Of a DNA stretch of 64,000 bases, positions 36,944 to 51,900 are shown piece by piece (the stretch's first letter is position 1; each line of letters opens with the position of its first letter). The stretch lies in contig NC_052105.1 in the NCBI RefSeq assembly GCF_012273895.1, forward strand, positions 4,502,716 through 4,566,715. The letters run 5' to 3'. The notes beneath the pieces are model-generated. The model made no database searches, was not told where the DNA came from, and saw only the letters and a program-made list of their open reading frames with translations. Made by a program: the position numbers and the translations under genes. The DNA is from Zerene cesonia (taxonomy: Eukaryota > Arthropoda > Insecta > Lepidoptera > Pieridae).

Positions 36944-39900
36944 ATGAGTGAACAGACTGAAGTAAATTATCTTGACGGCGATGTAGTATGGGTGAAACTT
37001 GGCTCTTGCTGGTGGCCAGGTGAAGTGGTAGGACATGAGAAGCTGCCTCCAGATGTCCTACCATCGTTTCGAAAACCACCTATAGCTATCGTTAAATTCT
37101 TTCAAGAAGATTCATAGTAAGTGGCTATAATCATCAAATGTGTAAACATACAGTCCAAAATGTACACATTAACTTTCTAGTCCTAGCCATTATTTGTCAC
37201 AGTGGCATTAGTTCTCACAAAAATAAACATATATTTAAAAATTTACTTTTCTCATATTTTAAGTTATCATTGTTCTTATTTGTTATTATTTAGCAGTTCG
37301 TATACTGAATTTATGTACATGTTGATAAAATTATTACATAGCTCTAATAGTACCTTCCTTTTTCAGTGAATATGTCAAGAATCCAAATTCTATTTATAAA
37401 TACGATTGTAGTCGCAAGGATGAATTCATTCAAAAAGGACTCTGTAAGTTAAACCTTATTAAATTATTTATTTATCTTTGTTCTGCTAATTGATAAAAGT
37501 TTACTTTTGTGTTGTTTAATTTATAGACCTCTAAAAACCTTTATGTTTAAAGTATATCATATAAAAAAGATGATAAAGCAAACAGCACTATGAATGGTAT
37601 TTTTTTTACATTTCATCTTTTAAAATCATGCAAAAATATTAATAAATAACCATTAGTACATCCCATACTGGTTTAATTTGTTATGGTACTAAACAAACAA
37701 TATTTCTTTACAAAAAGGATAAAAATCAGTTGAGGACAGTTAAAATATTGTAGAGTTAATATATGTAACACCAATGAAACTTTCTAAGAATTGGATAGTA
37801 TTTTGGCGATTTACGATTGGTTTATGAAAAAGTGTTGGGTATTCATAAAGGCTCCATAATCCAACTATCAATCTATTTTGTAAACATTACCATTTAAGTA
37901 ATACTAGTAAAGGGGGTGTGGAGATTGAGGTCAAAATTGCATAAAATTATTTTCTTACCTGGCTGATACAAATTTCACAAAACACAATCAAATCAAATCA
38001 ACCGTTAACCTGCTCATGATCATTAAAAAAAATTTTAAGTAGGAAAACACAAGTAATGAGTGTAACAATAATGAGAGTTTGATATTTCATTTTCAAATAG
38101 AATTAAAAAAAATTATTTGAATTCATTGTACTTTACAGATTTGTATAGAACAAAACATGGACTTATGGAAAAATTTCCTGAAGATGTCATCCGAGCAGAG
38201 ACAGCTGTGGGTGGTGATATTGAAATCCTCACCAGAGATGAATTTCAAGAAACAAAGAAAGAAAGTTATGCGGGCTTATTTGGGGATCCAAATAAGAAAA
38301 CACCAGCCTCAAATAAGAAGGGTAAGATTTTAGGTAAATAATTAGTTTTGTCTATATTTAGTTGTGTCTATAGTATCTATTTATCGAAAGAAATCATTAA
38401 AATATCATACTATAACTAATGGAACTGGAACATCAATAAAAATTGTTGCACAAAGCGAAAAAAGTATTAAATTTTAGAGCACATTTTTGCTTTGATTACA
38501 TTAGTCAGCTAGTATAGTATATAAATATTCATATATTTAAATATGAAAATATGTATTTATTTTGGTAGCTGTTACACTAGCTTGCCCTGGAAAATTTTAA
38601 CAGTTTTTATCAAAGCTGAGACAAATCCAACAAAACTATATAATTTAAATCTGTTCAGCATTCTTGAGTACGAAGTCTACCTAACATAATTTCTAGTTCT
38701 TCTGTTTATTTATTTTTGTTTTTGTAGGTAAAAATGGAAAAGGAAAGTCTGGCGACATTTTAAAATTTTCAACTCCAATAAGAAAGGTATGTAGAATTGT
38801 TAATCATCTAACTTGATCTTAGCCATATATGTATGTATTTCATTAAAAATCTTTGCTTTCCTTATTTCAGGTAAAAGAAAAGTCTAATTACAAAGTACAT
38901 ATTTTACTACAAGGCTCTAAAACTCCCAGTCAGCCTGAAGAAACAACTCCATCCACAAGCAGAGCTGGCTCAGAACCAAGTGAAGAAAAATCGCAAGAAA
39001 CTAATGACCAGGAATCTACAAAATCAGCACCAATTGTACATATACCTACAGCATCAAGCACTGGGATATATGCATGTCATGCATGTCCATTTACTACAAC
39101 AAGGTTAAATGTATTAATTTTACATAATAAAACACATAGTTCTACTTTTACGCCATACACACCATCACCTATGAAGAAAAAATTGACACCAAAAGCACAA
39201 AAATCTTCTTCAAAAGCAACACAAAAAATCCAAAAACCTCGCAAGCCAAGACAAGAGAAAAGTGAAAAATCATTTAGGAAAAACCAAGCTCAAAAACGTG
39301 AAGCGGAAACTGAGGCATTGCCTGAAGTAAAGAAAATAAAAACCGATGAGGAAATAAAGAGCAGTTTGTTAGCTGATTGGGATGATGGGGATGAAGATTC
39401 AAATGGGGAATCTTCTACCATAGCAATGGCAGCATCTCCAGATGTCCCTATAGCTGCTGGTTCGCCAGCAGTCCCAACTCCGGCTGAATTACCTAGTGTC
39501 CAGGTACCTAGTGAAATTGCTCCTCTTCCAGAAAAAAAAGAAGAAAAACCAGAAGCTTCAAATGACGCAAAATATGAATTTTGTGAGGATGAGGATTGGC
39601 CTGTAGAAGCAGATGTAGGTAGAAAAATACCACGTATTAAAAAACCTTCAATACGTAAAGAGGAAACAAAGAGCCTTAGTATTGATGAAGACGATATGGC
39701 ACGAGAAGTAGCCGAACTACTAAATAAAACTACTGTACCAGAATTGCCCTCAGTTCCAGAACCTCTGAAAGTCGAGGAAAATTTTCCTGAGCCTTCCATT
39801 GTAAAATCTCCTGATAAAAAAAGTGAAACTTCATCTGAAGGAAGTAAATCACCTGAAAAAAAAGTGTCATCTGATCTACAACCGTCAAAAACTATTTTTA

Positions 39901-42900
39901 AAACAAAAACGTTTTTTCGGAGTCGACACTCTAGGAGTCAAGATGCAATAGGGAAATATGTTGCAGAACAATTAAACGCAGCAGAGAGACATGATATTGC
40001 GGATTCTGAAATAAATGGTTCTGACATTACTCTATCACCAGAGCCTAGAATATCATCACCAATTGAACATGTGAAAGTTGCTCGACTTGCTCCAAAGATT
40101 CAACTTAAGAAAATGAATGCAGAGGCTGCTCAATGGCGAGAAAGAGAAAAGTATCAAATACAAGAAGAAATTAAAAAAACTTATTCGAGATCAGACAACT
40201 TTTGTATTGAGTCAAAACCCTCAACCAAAACTAATACTGTGTCAGTTGAAATTGAAAATAATGTGTCAAAGTGTAATCAGGAAGCCAATAAAAGTGATTT
40301 AAAACCTTTAGATAAAATTGATAATGATCTTACTGAAATTGAAAATGATAGTGATAATATTGAAACAAACATGAAAAATAATGTTATCAAGGAATCAGGA
40401 AATAGCATAAAGACCCTTCAAACTTCGAAACCCTTGGATTTTATTTTACCAGAACAGTGTACCAATCCACCCAAGACTAAACTTTTGGAAGAAAATAAAT
40501 CACTTGAACCATATATGAGCGAGTCTACTGCCTCCGCTGTTGATGCTTTACTAAGTGTTTCAAGAGAAGCGGATAGGGTCACTAAAGTAATAAGCGTAGA
40601 TCCGCCTGAAGACTTATTTGAAGATGATATTAAGGACACTATAAATGGATCTAATATTAATGGATGTGATGATAAAATAAAAGAAATTAAAAGTTATGTT
40701 GTAGAAAAATCTAATCAAGAATCTGAAATTATTGAAAATGTAATAAGTGAGACTTCATCTCCAACTGAGAAAAATATGCATACAAGTCAGGTTCCCAATA
40801 AAGAAAAAGAAAAAGAACCAGAAACTACTTCCAGTGAGGAAGACTCCTTAAAAGATAAAATGCTTATTAATTCCATAAAAACGAACAGTGACAAAAACAG
40901 CGACAAAACAGAAACTACAAAAAAAGAAAATGTAATAGAAATAGTTCCAAATAATATTCCATCTGAATCTGATCTACAAATTGCAGAAGCATTGATTAAT
41001 TTACCTTCTACTACCATTCAGAATAAAGCATCAGTGGAATGTCAAGATAACATAACTTTAATTACGCCAACTAAAAATGAAGAAGTAAAGGAAACAATTG
41101 AAAATCCTCAAAATAATTCATTTAGTGTTTCCGACACCAAGCAGCATGAAAATGACAGTTCTCAACACGAAAGTGTGTCCATAATAAAAACGCCGATCTT
41201 GACAAATAATATAAGATTTGAAAGTGAGGAAGAAAAAAGTGAAAATTTAAATGCTGCCCAATCATTAGTTCAAATGTCCGAATCCATAGATCATAAAATT
41301 AACATATCAGATATGAATACTAGCAAACAAAATGATATCAGTACTGTACTTTATTGTAACAAGGCTCAAGACATCACTTCTTTTGAAAATACAGCTGAGA
41401 CTGCATTAGGAAAATCTTTGGATATGAAAAGTGAGACAATCAATGGTAACACAATAAAAGTAGACAGTACACCTAGATTACTAAAAATTTTGGAAGATCC
41501 TTGTTCTTCCAATGTGTCAGCCCCTAATAATACGACTGTCAACAAGAAATTAATTGTTTCAAATAAAGAAAAGTTATTAAATATTGATGTTGCTAAATCG
41601 GCATTAAAGCCAAAACCACAATCCACTAAACAAAAAATTATAATTAGGCGTACTACACCTAATAAAACTCTATTGAATAATGTATCTGAAGTAACTACAC
41701 CAGATAAAATAATTTTATCACGCACAAATAAATCATCTGAAGATGGTTCATCTGTACAAAGTTATACAATCCAAACAACGCCAGATATTCAAACAGATAA
41801 TAACACAATCATTATCCAGCAAAAAATTCGAAAAATTCCAAAACCAAATATTCAAAAGATAAAACCACAAATCACGCCAACTCCTCCTGTTCTTGATAGT
41901 AAAACCGTTAAGGATATGTCAAAATCGAACGAGTCCGTGTTTGATATTAATTCAATGCCAATTGTTTTGTCCGACGATATATTGACACCAGAAAGTATAG
42001 AAAAAATGCCATTCGTAATGTCAGATGGAAATCTTATTACAACTTCAAGCAATACTAAAACTCCAAAAGGTAAAAAACTTATAACTCACACTGAAAAAAT
42101 TACGGTTACTTCGTCTTCTAATAAACAAGAAATAAAACCGCACGTGCATCATCCTTCACATGATGCTAATAAAGGAACAACGCCTAATATACTCTCCAAG
42201 TCATCTAAATTAAGAGGATCCCCTAAACCCATGTTAGTAATAGACAAAACAACTGGTAAACAACAGATTATTATGGCAAAATCGGAAACACCTATAAAGG
42301 AAGTAAAACAAACCCCCACAATAATACAAACACTTCCACAAACTACTAATAAGGGAGAAAAGTTTATAATTTTACCATCGGCTACATCCCCTCGACCTGG
42401 CAGAACACAAAAAATTGTTATTGATCCTCAAACTGGGAAAGCACATGTTGTAGTTGGAAAAGGACCAGAAACAAATACTAATGTAGCGGATAATAAACCA
42501 GTTTCAGCAAAATTGTTACCATCTGCTTCAGATGCTACTACTCCTGGAAACACAGTAATGATTATTACTAATGCACAAGGTACACAGTCAAGAATAGTCC
42601 TGACTCCTGAACATGAAAAAATTCTGTTTCCTAATAAACAGCAAGCAAGTGCGTCACAACTTAAAACAATAACACAACGTACCTCAACAACTGCCTCTAT
42701 TCAACAAAAAAATATAACTACAGTTGCCTCTGTCAAAACGCCCTCTAGAATAGTGTCAAAACAAAAAAGTGCCATCATAACTTCAAAAGGGCAACTCATA
42801 GTGGGGGGTAGGTTAGCAACAACTTCCCAAAACATAGCACCATTACCAGAAATAAGACCAGCACCAAAACGAGTTTCCACTGAACCCAAGAAAATTGTTC

Positions 42901-44279
42901 AAGCTATCCAAAAAAACTCTTCAGAGCCGTTAATATTTTTGCAAAAGTCGGGTGCCGTTATGCAACTCACTGCTGCTCAGTTTGAACATTTACAGCGAAC
43001 AGGACAAATAATACAAAAAGTTCCTGTTCAGTCTCAAGAAAATAAAGTAATCGTACAGAAAACAATAACAATATCCCCAACAGACACACTTGTACCAATA
43101 CAAAAACAAAGGGTAAGAAAAAATCTGGCTGATTCTCCAACGCCTATGAAAAAATTAAAACATGAAATTGCAATAGCTCCTGCCCCAGCACCAACTTCGC
43201 TTATGCCCGCATTGACACCAATATGTTCTACAAATATATCATCCAGTTCAAATTATAATAACCCAAAATCATCTTCTCTAGCCTCAGCCTCAAATTATTC
43301 TAATGTAGAAAATTTTGAAGAATTACTTCCTACGACGGCGATAGCTCGTTCAAATGAGACTCTTGTTGCTCAAACTGAGCAAAGTACACAACCTTCGGCA
43401 CCACTCTCTGATGGCCAACTGCTGGCAGTGCCGGGGGAGCATTTTGGAGGACCACAAGGCTCGTTTTATCTTTGTGTTGAAGATAATGGTACATTTACTC
43501 CAATAGATAATCGACCATTAGTATTAGAAAATAATCAACTTGTTCCAATGGCAGAACCAATTTCTGCCCTTGCTCCTCAGCCGGAACGCAGGGATATTTT
43601 AGAGGCTGCGCTGGCTAACAGTGATGTTTTTCATGCTGAAAGCACACAAAGTGACGCACCCGATTTTCGAGACCTGAATGCAAATGTATCTGTTCATTGT
43701 AGAGTGTCAGAAACTAGTACAACCTTAAATCAACCAATAATGACTCCAGTCGAAGTACCCACAAAAGTAGACATGGAACCAAACATACCATCAAGCTTAG
43801 ATGATGGATTAGCAGTTATTGGTGTCACTCCTCAAACAGTGCCTACATCACTGGAGTTACCGATAACAGTCACAGATCCACGAATAGCCCCTAAGACCAC
43901 TGACCCTTTAAGTAACAGTAACTATAGAACTTCATTATTGCCTTCACCTAGTACAGAGATGACATTTGTGGTCACGGAAGAAACAGATTTACCGGCTGTT
44001 GGCCCCATATCTATGCCTTTATTGACAGAGGAAGAATCGGTGGGAAAATCAATGCCAATATTGACTGATGAGATTACAGAGAGAACAATATCATCCGTAG
44101 AATCTGCTGCAGGCTCACCCTCGTCTATTGACGTTCGAGAATCTGAAACAGAGGACGGAAGTCAGTGGCCCAGAAGAATGCTAACTCCTGGTTCTGATAT
44201 ATCTGAAGCCTCCGTGGAGATTCCGCTCCAACCAGCAATACAACTTTCTGTTAGTGATCTATCACATAATAATAGTTAA
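36944..44279 (+). CDS. PWWP-domain and C2H2 zinc-finger giant nuclear protein
   Basis: Five exons, 36944-37116, 37367-37443, 38139-38321, 38728-38786 and 38871-44279, join in frame to 1966 residues. The N-terminus is a PWWP domain: residues 8-26 include YLDGDVVWVKLGSCWWPGEV, followed by IAIVKFFQEDSYEYVKN. PWWP domains bind methylated histone H3 (often H3K36me) and DNA. One C2H2 finger follows at Cys233, Cys236, His249, His253 (CHACPFTTTRLNVLILH). The rest is largely disordered: Lys-rich basic clusters (SPMKKKLTPKAQK), long Ser/Glu/Asn stretches, Thr/Pro/Ile repeats and an acidic C-terminus. The 5.4-kb last exon carries 92% of the coding sequence. A chromatin reader or transcription cofactor is likely, but I cannot name the orthologue. 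The start is the first ATG, directly before the PWWP fold. Confidence 0.88.
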
Positions 44280-45919
44280 TTAATTTTTTGTGTTTAATCA
44301 TATGCGAGAGAGACATTTGTTTTATATTCAAGGTTTTAGCATTGCTAAAAGTAATGGATCACGTGTTGTATGAATATTATACTAAGATTTTTAACACGTT
44401 AATGAAGAATGCAATGTGCAATAGGCTAAGTTTTTATATAATTTAATATCATGAGAGCCTATGGTGTATAATTTGAGTCAGTTGAACTGTTGTGTAGTAG
44501 AATACACATAATATCATAAGGATTTCATTGAATATAAATGTATCACAATGTGAGGACTAAAGTGAACTATATTATATAATGTATTGCATAAGAATTAAAA
44601 TAATGTGCGTGTTCCAAACGTGCACAAATGTAAATATATCACAGGGGATGACTGATGTTCTATTGATTGTATTCATCTCTGTGTACTTTTATTTTATTAG
44701 TTTAATGCATTATGCATATAAAGTTTAATTTAAGATTATTATTGTAAAATAAAATTTATAATTATAACATTGTTGGATCATATGTGTAATATATGAAAAT
44801 TAGGTATATTGTAATATTTTTTATAACGTCATGCATCTTCTGCTAGGTAACATTGTGTACAATTTCTGCAGATTTTGTACGTTTAATTGTGCTATAATTA
44901 CTAAGGTCGATACGTACACAAATATGTTAATAATATTTAATATATTTCGGTATAGAACAATAACCCATAGAGGTTAGTGCTTAAATAAGACGTGGTCAAA
45001 CAAAGTCGCAACTAAATGGAATATTCATTGGATTATAATTGTGTAGCACTTATATTAAGTACAATATTTGTAAAAGTAACTGAACATAATTTCGAAAGCA
45101 CATTTGTTTGTGTGAACTATGTCTGGATGTAGAACTACGACAATGAAGTCTAACAAAAACTTCTTTGTAGTTTAAGGATTTAATAAATAAACTTCATTCA
45201 ATGTATAGTTTTATTTATATACTTATTTCCTAATGACATTATGAAATACTCATTGATGATTAGTTGATTCTTTTAAATTAGTTTAATGTGTTCAGAATAT
45301 ACGAATTTACAAATTTGTGTTCTAACGAGTTCTAATTTTTTCTCTATGATTTTAACTAAGCTATATCTACATACTACGGTAACAATTTTTAATTTATAAA
45401 TTCGTTTTAATTCATGTGCAAGTAACAACAGAAATGTTCGGTTTATGACTTAACCTATAATACTTTCATTAAAATGTATAACAATGGCAAAATTAACTTG
45501 GTAAAGCGTTACAACGCAATTATAACATTATTTTAAACGCTAGTTATTGCTATCATTCTGTTTAGTTCATAAATTAAAGAACGGTGTTAAATAGTAAAAA
45601 AAATATTGTACAAATATTATGAACAAGCTATCTACATCGATACTTAACATGTTTTTATCACAACACAGCAGGACTTACGAAAACGTACATAAAATTTGTA
45701 TTGACAAAATAATTTAAAATTACTGTATTTTTATTTACATACAAATACTTCAATCATTAAATATGAGGTAATTCTGTTTTGGATAAGCACATTTCATTAT
45801 AGTCCAAAGTATGCAAAACCCTCTAAGTTTTCAGTTTCCAAATTGTTCAAGATAATTTAATACTAGATAAATAGTTGGTTTCCTAATATTTGATTTTTAT
45901 ATTTTTCAAATTCGCGTCG
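44280..45919. other. Convergent 3' UTRs, PWWP gene and SV2-like gene
   Basis: No ORF. Plus-strand AATAAA hexamers near 44747 and at 45182-45191 are candidate ends of the PWWP mRNA. A minus-strand AATAAA (plus TTTATT, 45730-45735) is a candidate end for the SV2-like mRNA. The two transcripts stop within about 0.5 kb of each other. Confidence 0.5.
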
Positions 45920-48900
45920 TTATTGTAAGGCCTGCCGCGTGGTGTTAGGCAGGAAGAGGCACATCAGACCGCCGCTGGCGAGCAGCACGGCTACAATGAA
46001 GGTCGGGGCGGGACAGTACGTGTCCAGCAATGTGGCGATGACTACGTTGCCGATAATACCACCGAGACGGGCTGCCACCATGGATACTGCAACGCCGGTA
46101 GCACTATAGGAAAAAACGTTTATTTAATGTTAATAATTTTTAAAGTTAAATAGATTTCTGAAGAACACGGAGAATAAGTTAATATGCTCACTTTTCAAAT
46201 TCGTCGGGAGATAATATTATGAACATAAGTGGAGCGTTGACTTTTTGCTACTGGTTGGAATTTTTGGATTTCTATTGTTCTATTGATTTGCGATAAAAAG
46301 AGTTAGGGTAAGAATTGAGGAACTCCATCATTTTCGGAACTTCGGTTCGGTCCTTAAAAAGTAGTCTGGTGAACGCCTGTACGAATGAAGGTGTTTCTGA
46401 CACTAGTGTTGTTATCCATGTTTGCATTGGAATAAAAATCTTTTGATTAAATTTATTGGGTTAAACACGCAAATAATAAGTACAAGTTAACTCAGTAAAC
46501 CTACCGTAAGTTCGTAGGGAAGACTTCAGTAATTAAACAGTCAAGGGAAGCGTTGCCGCAAGATATGACTGAACTGAATATAGCGCTGACTATGAGGTTG
46601 TTGGTTTTGTTGTATACGAAGTACATTGCAGCTGAGCACAGACCCGCTGAGAATGTTGCGAACACTGAAATAAAAGTCGGAAGTTGAATCTAACATTGGT
46701 TTAGATAAATAAAGTAAGTTTAGATAAGAACTTAGCAGATTCGCTGAAGATGCTAAATGTTTATGATTTTTGTATAAAATTACATTCAATTATATTCTTA
46801 CTCTGCTTTTGTGATGAAAACATATTGACTGGGCACTAAACCTACCTAAGAAGAATTTTCTGCCAAGTCTATCCATGCCGAGCACCGCGAATATATTGGA
46901 TGGTATCGCAGCGGCCACAGTGATGAGAGATTCACTGAAAACATCAGAGTTGATGTGGGAATCGCAGTTAGCCTCCGCTGAGTGTGTGCCGAACTTCGTG
47001 ACGTATGCCGTAACTTGGCAAATATCGGCCTCGGCATTGTCGTGCGTGCGCGACCACTCATCAAAACGGTTGAACATCTCGGGGAACCACATCATCAGTC
47101 CGTAGTATCTGTAATTGTGAGATAATTAATAATGTGAATTATATTACATTGCATTACTTTACTTGTAAAATCAATACCAGTTATGCACAACATTTAAATA
47201 GGTGTATAGGTAATGCATATATAGAATTATGTGTAATTTAAATTGAAAAATAAGTTGTTAGGGTTCCGTGCCCAGTTACATAGTTTACTAAGGAAAAAAA
47301 TAAGGGTTGACGTATTTTTTTGCAACGATTGCCACGGTTTTAAATCAAATGCTCTTAGGCTTATTTGTATATGTAACTCGCGTCGCGACTTCAACTCTTT
47401 TGGTTTATATTTGAATTTCTATTTTTCTGAAAGTTGAAATAATTGATTGATCTTGACAAATCTACTTTGCAGACTGGACTCAATAATAAACCATAAGAAG
47501 TAAGATAAGTTGAGCTCTAAAATATATGTTGATATTAGGGGAGTGGATTGTACACTAAGCCAATAAAACTCAAAAAGCTTACCCAATATGGAATGTAAAA
47601 TTAATCGTGATAGAGATCGTTGTAAACTTCAGAATAGGCGGTACGAATAATTGCTTGCTGTGTTCAACGATATCACTAAGCATTCTTCTCAACTTCGATT
47701 TTGGTTCCTTATTAGCTTCAATTTGCTTTTCGTGTTTTGGATGCAGCGGTTCGTCTACAAGCAGTTGCTTCACTGGGTACTCCTCTTTACTCCGTCCCGT
47801 GTTCATCATATAGATACCTCTGAATACTTCTAATGCGTCCTCATGGCGTCCGGTGGATATCAAAAACTTTGGTGATTCAGGTAACAGGAATAAGAGCGCT
47901 GCTACCAAGAACGATGGTAGTGACATCACCAATAAAAAGATACGCCACGAATTGTAGATGAAGGCTCCTTTTTGAATTCCGATCTCTGTTATAAGAAATT
48001 GAAAATTTTATAACGTTTATGCATGGGGAAATTTACAGCTTAAGCATTAAGTACTCTATAAAATAATATTTTATTATGTAGTTACAAATACGTAGGTAAG
48101 TATTATTTATAATATAGACATTTGAAAGTAAAATAGTGCAGTGTGCATGTTTGGCTCATTTTACCGCAGACATGGATTTTACTGAGTGCATGAATAAAAC
48201 CGTCTATAGACTTACCACTAGGGATAATAACCCACGCCAAGCCTGCAACAAACAAATTTCCCAGTGTCCAGAAAGCGGCCATAAAGCTCAACATTGCACC
48301 GCGCTTTTTCTTTGGCTGAAACTCTGCAAAGTAGGACCAGATGACAGGTCCTGATCCTCCCAGTCTGAGAAACAAAAACAAAGTTAAATAGATACTTGGT
48401 GTGTCAGAAATATTTATCTTGTATTTTATAAAAAATAAAGAATTGCCTTCTTATATATTTACAACTTAATGTCGTTTAAAAAAATTACGAGCGTTGTTTT
48501 ATTAGTTCTTAAAAAATTGCTTAATTGCTAAAGCAATTGCAACTAAAGTTGCATACTAGTTTATTTAAGAGGAATACGATTTTTAATCAAACCTTAATTA
48601 TAAATACAAAGTAGCGATGCAAAAACGACATAAAATTGCAAGGTTTAAAAGAATCGCATTAGGCGATGACTTTCAGGGGAAATACCGGTTAAGAAAAAGA
48701 TGGAACTTACGCTGCACCATTGATGAATCTGAAAAGCATGAACAGTTCATAGTTCTGGCTGAAGGAAGACGCTACGATCGCCAGAGCATTGATGATAGAA
48801 ATAGCGATTAGCACACGCTTGCGGCCCAGCGAGTCGGCCACGGAACCCCACGCGTACGCGCCAACCATCATGCCGATGAAAATTATGCTGTTCAGCCATC

Positions 48901-51900
48901 CCTATACATAACGTGATATTATTATTTTTATATAAATAAATTAACCAAAGGTAACTATGACTCATTTTAAATAATTGCCATAGGTATCACATTTTAATAT
49001 ATTATATTATGTAATGTGTTTCATTGTAGATAATATAATAGTACTACGGTATCTTTATCTAGCTTTAAGGTGAAGAGTTCTTGAAAATTGCAAAAACAAT
49101 AATATTTTCTTTTGTGCAGTGTATCTCTTAGGCCGTTAATAAATTTTCAAGTCCTTTTTGCATACAGTGATGAAACTCGAAGCAAAATTCAACCTACTTT
49201 AATTAGTAAATAGTCTACCATAACTGGCAGATTGATTTGTATAATGCTCAGTTTTTTTGTTCGTCACAGTACCTATTCGATTTTTTTAAGTAATTAGGTA
49301 CCCACTGACTACGCAGGAATGGTTTTATTTGTGAGTGAACGCGGGGAAATGCTAATAGCCTCAGATTACTAACTGCTATACAGCAATATCTGATTTTTTA
49401 TGAAATTTACTTTAAATCAATGTAAATGAGAAGTTATAGGTATAAATTGTTTATTGATTACAGATGCAGCTTTTTTTTCAGGCAATCTATCACTTATCCA
49501 ATGCATATAAATAAAATCACCAAAGCAGCAACTAATCTGCAGAATGTAGCAGAAAGATCTTGTACTATAATATTAGGTGCAGGTGTAGGTAACATCTTTA
49601 ATAATATGGAATGCTGCGACAAATAATTTCAGGACGCAAGTAAATTCCACAAATAATCTTATTCATATTCAATTGTTTTTAGTATCATTACATTTAACTA
49701 AGCTGGACGAGTATTACTATCAGCCATCAGGGTATTAGCTCATATTGTACAAAAAAAAGGTTTGTGTTACTTAAACATATTGCAAACAACTATCAACAAC
49801 ACACTTTATCACAAATAAACCGTCCAACAGTTTCCATAAAACTGAAAAAAAAACGATTGAAAAAAATGAGACTTGAAATTATTTAACACCAACTTTAACA
49901 CACGTGTGAAATTATTCATGTGTAACATGATTTCATATATTTGCGGAATCGGGCGGTGATTGAGTCTACAATAACAATGTTTAAGCACATTAAGTGGTTT
50001 TATTATTCTATGTATTTTTCCCAGATAGCACATGCTTCAAACGTCTTTATATTCGGACGTTTTTTGCACGTGAACATCTTAATTATAACTTTTTATATTA
50101 CACTATTGAGATATTAAACGTGGTAATTGGGTATATCAGGTAGTTAGTAATTATACAAACATTTTTCAGTTTTTTTTTTGTATCCTTCTAATACTATTTC
50201 CTCACCCCGGCTCGATCCGGGTACATTTATGTTTCAATAAATTATTTAATTGCTTACAAGTTATTATCGCAATCTAAGCAAAAACACTAATCCAACTTAC
50301 CAATAATCAATAAAATATGTTAAGTTATTGTTGAGTTATAACTAGCATAACTTTATTTTATGTATATATACACTGAGGTAATTGCTTACTTCGTGGAATA
50401 CATCTCGTCAAATAATTTAGCGAAAAACATATTAGTTACCTCTGTTAAACTTTTCAAGATCTGTCCAATGACATTCTTCGTCTCAATTCAATTACACGCG
50501 AATACATATTTAAACCCTCCAGTTACATGTATGGATATTGGATAGCCACACCATATTTTTTAAATGTTATGTAGCCCTAACCTAATGTTGAACCTAATAT
50601 TTGTCTATCACCGAATTAAGTTAACACTATACATGTTTATGAAAATAATTGACAGAGAAATATCTCTACATAGTAAGAAATAAGTTTATAAAATATATTA
50701 CTAGCTAACTCGGATCTACCTAGATATGCACACAAAATTTAATGACAATCGGTCCAGCTGTTTCGGAGGTATAACATTGTGACACAAAACGTTTGTATAA
50801 ATAGGGATTAAATTTGGAATTATTCTTGTGTGAATTTATAATACGTACTTTCGTTTCCGTTGTGAGGTCTAAGTCGCACTGTGCAGAAGGGAGGATGAAG
50901 GACATGGAGATGACGTCCATCTCTTCAGAAGTGCTGACGAGGCCGCAAACGGCCAGCAGCAAGTAGTGGAAGCGGCCATATCCTATAAATAGGAAGAATT
51001 GAATTTATGAAAATAAGTATAAAAATAAAATATATAACTTTCATATTTATTACCATACTTAGTTAAATATTTTAAGTGTAAAATGTACCTGTAGACAGCC
51101 TTAATTTTTTGGAGCTGTTCGGATTAAAAGCACTTGGATGAATTACTTCTAATATCTGTGTACCTAATTTTCTCCAAATACCTTCAAACATTTTTGTATG
51201 ATACAGTAACAACTATTTCAAAAGAAGAAATATGAAACATTCTAACTGAAATAAGAGCTTTATACTCTTGTACCAAGGTACTTTGTTAAAAGATCGCAAC
51301 AGATTAATACGTTCATAATAGCATCACGCCACTGTATCCTGTGGGTATGTAAACAAATCACACTCGTGTCAACGTTCTTCTGAGAAGCAATCTCTGTTTA
51401 CAACGGGGACTTCATGCCTATGGAATGCAACGCGAGCACACCTCATTCATAAATCGAAGCATTACGATACGTTTCCTTTCTTCGAGTTACTCCTCTATTT
51501 ACTAACAGAACTTGTCTCTCATTACACGTAACACGTTTATCATGAGAACGTAGAAATATAACTTACCAAAGGTTAGCTGACAAAGCATTTATACGTTGTA
51601 TGAGTCATGTCTGAATGATAAGAGTTACTCACGAGTTAGTTCAATAGCCTTTTCGAAGTCAGCCTTTTCGGTATTGGCCCCCTTTTCTGGATCGAACTTG
51701 ACTGGTGACTTCAGCGAAGTGACGACGCCTGTAAATTTAGCAGTAGATTATAACTGTTGCACATGGTCAATAATAAAATAACATTTTAATATTTTTTCTC
51801 CGAAGTCGGAACTTACCAAGCTCGGCGGTTTTCGAACCTGGTCCGTTTAATTGGTGGTCACTTTTTACATCACAATCTACAAATAAAAAGATACCAATTT

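Noticed and set aside
39290..42889. Many minus-strand ORFs opposite the 5.4-kb exon
   Set aside because: Mirror frames of a low-stop, Ser/Lys-rich exon; the plus strand has domains and consistent splicing.
46272..46439. 54-codon minus-strand open stretch in the last SV2-like intron (FIPMQTWITTLVSETPSFVQ...)
   Set aside because: It has an AG in front, but only in phase 0, while the preceding donor is phase 2; splicing it in gives an early stop. It shows no SV2 similarity. Left as chance or decayed sequence.
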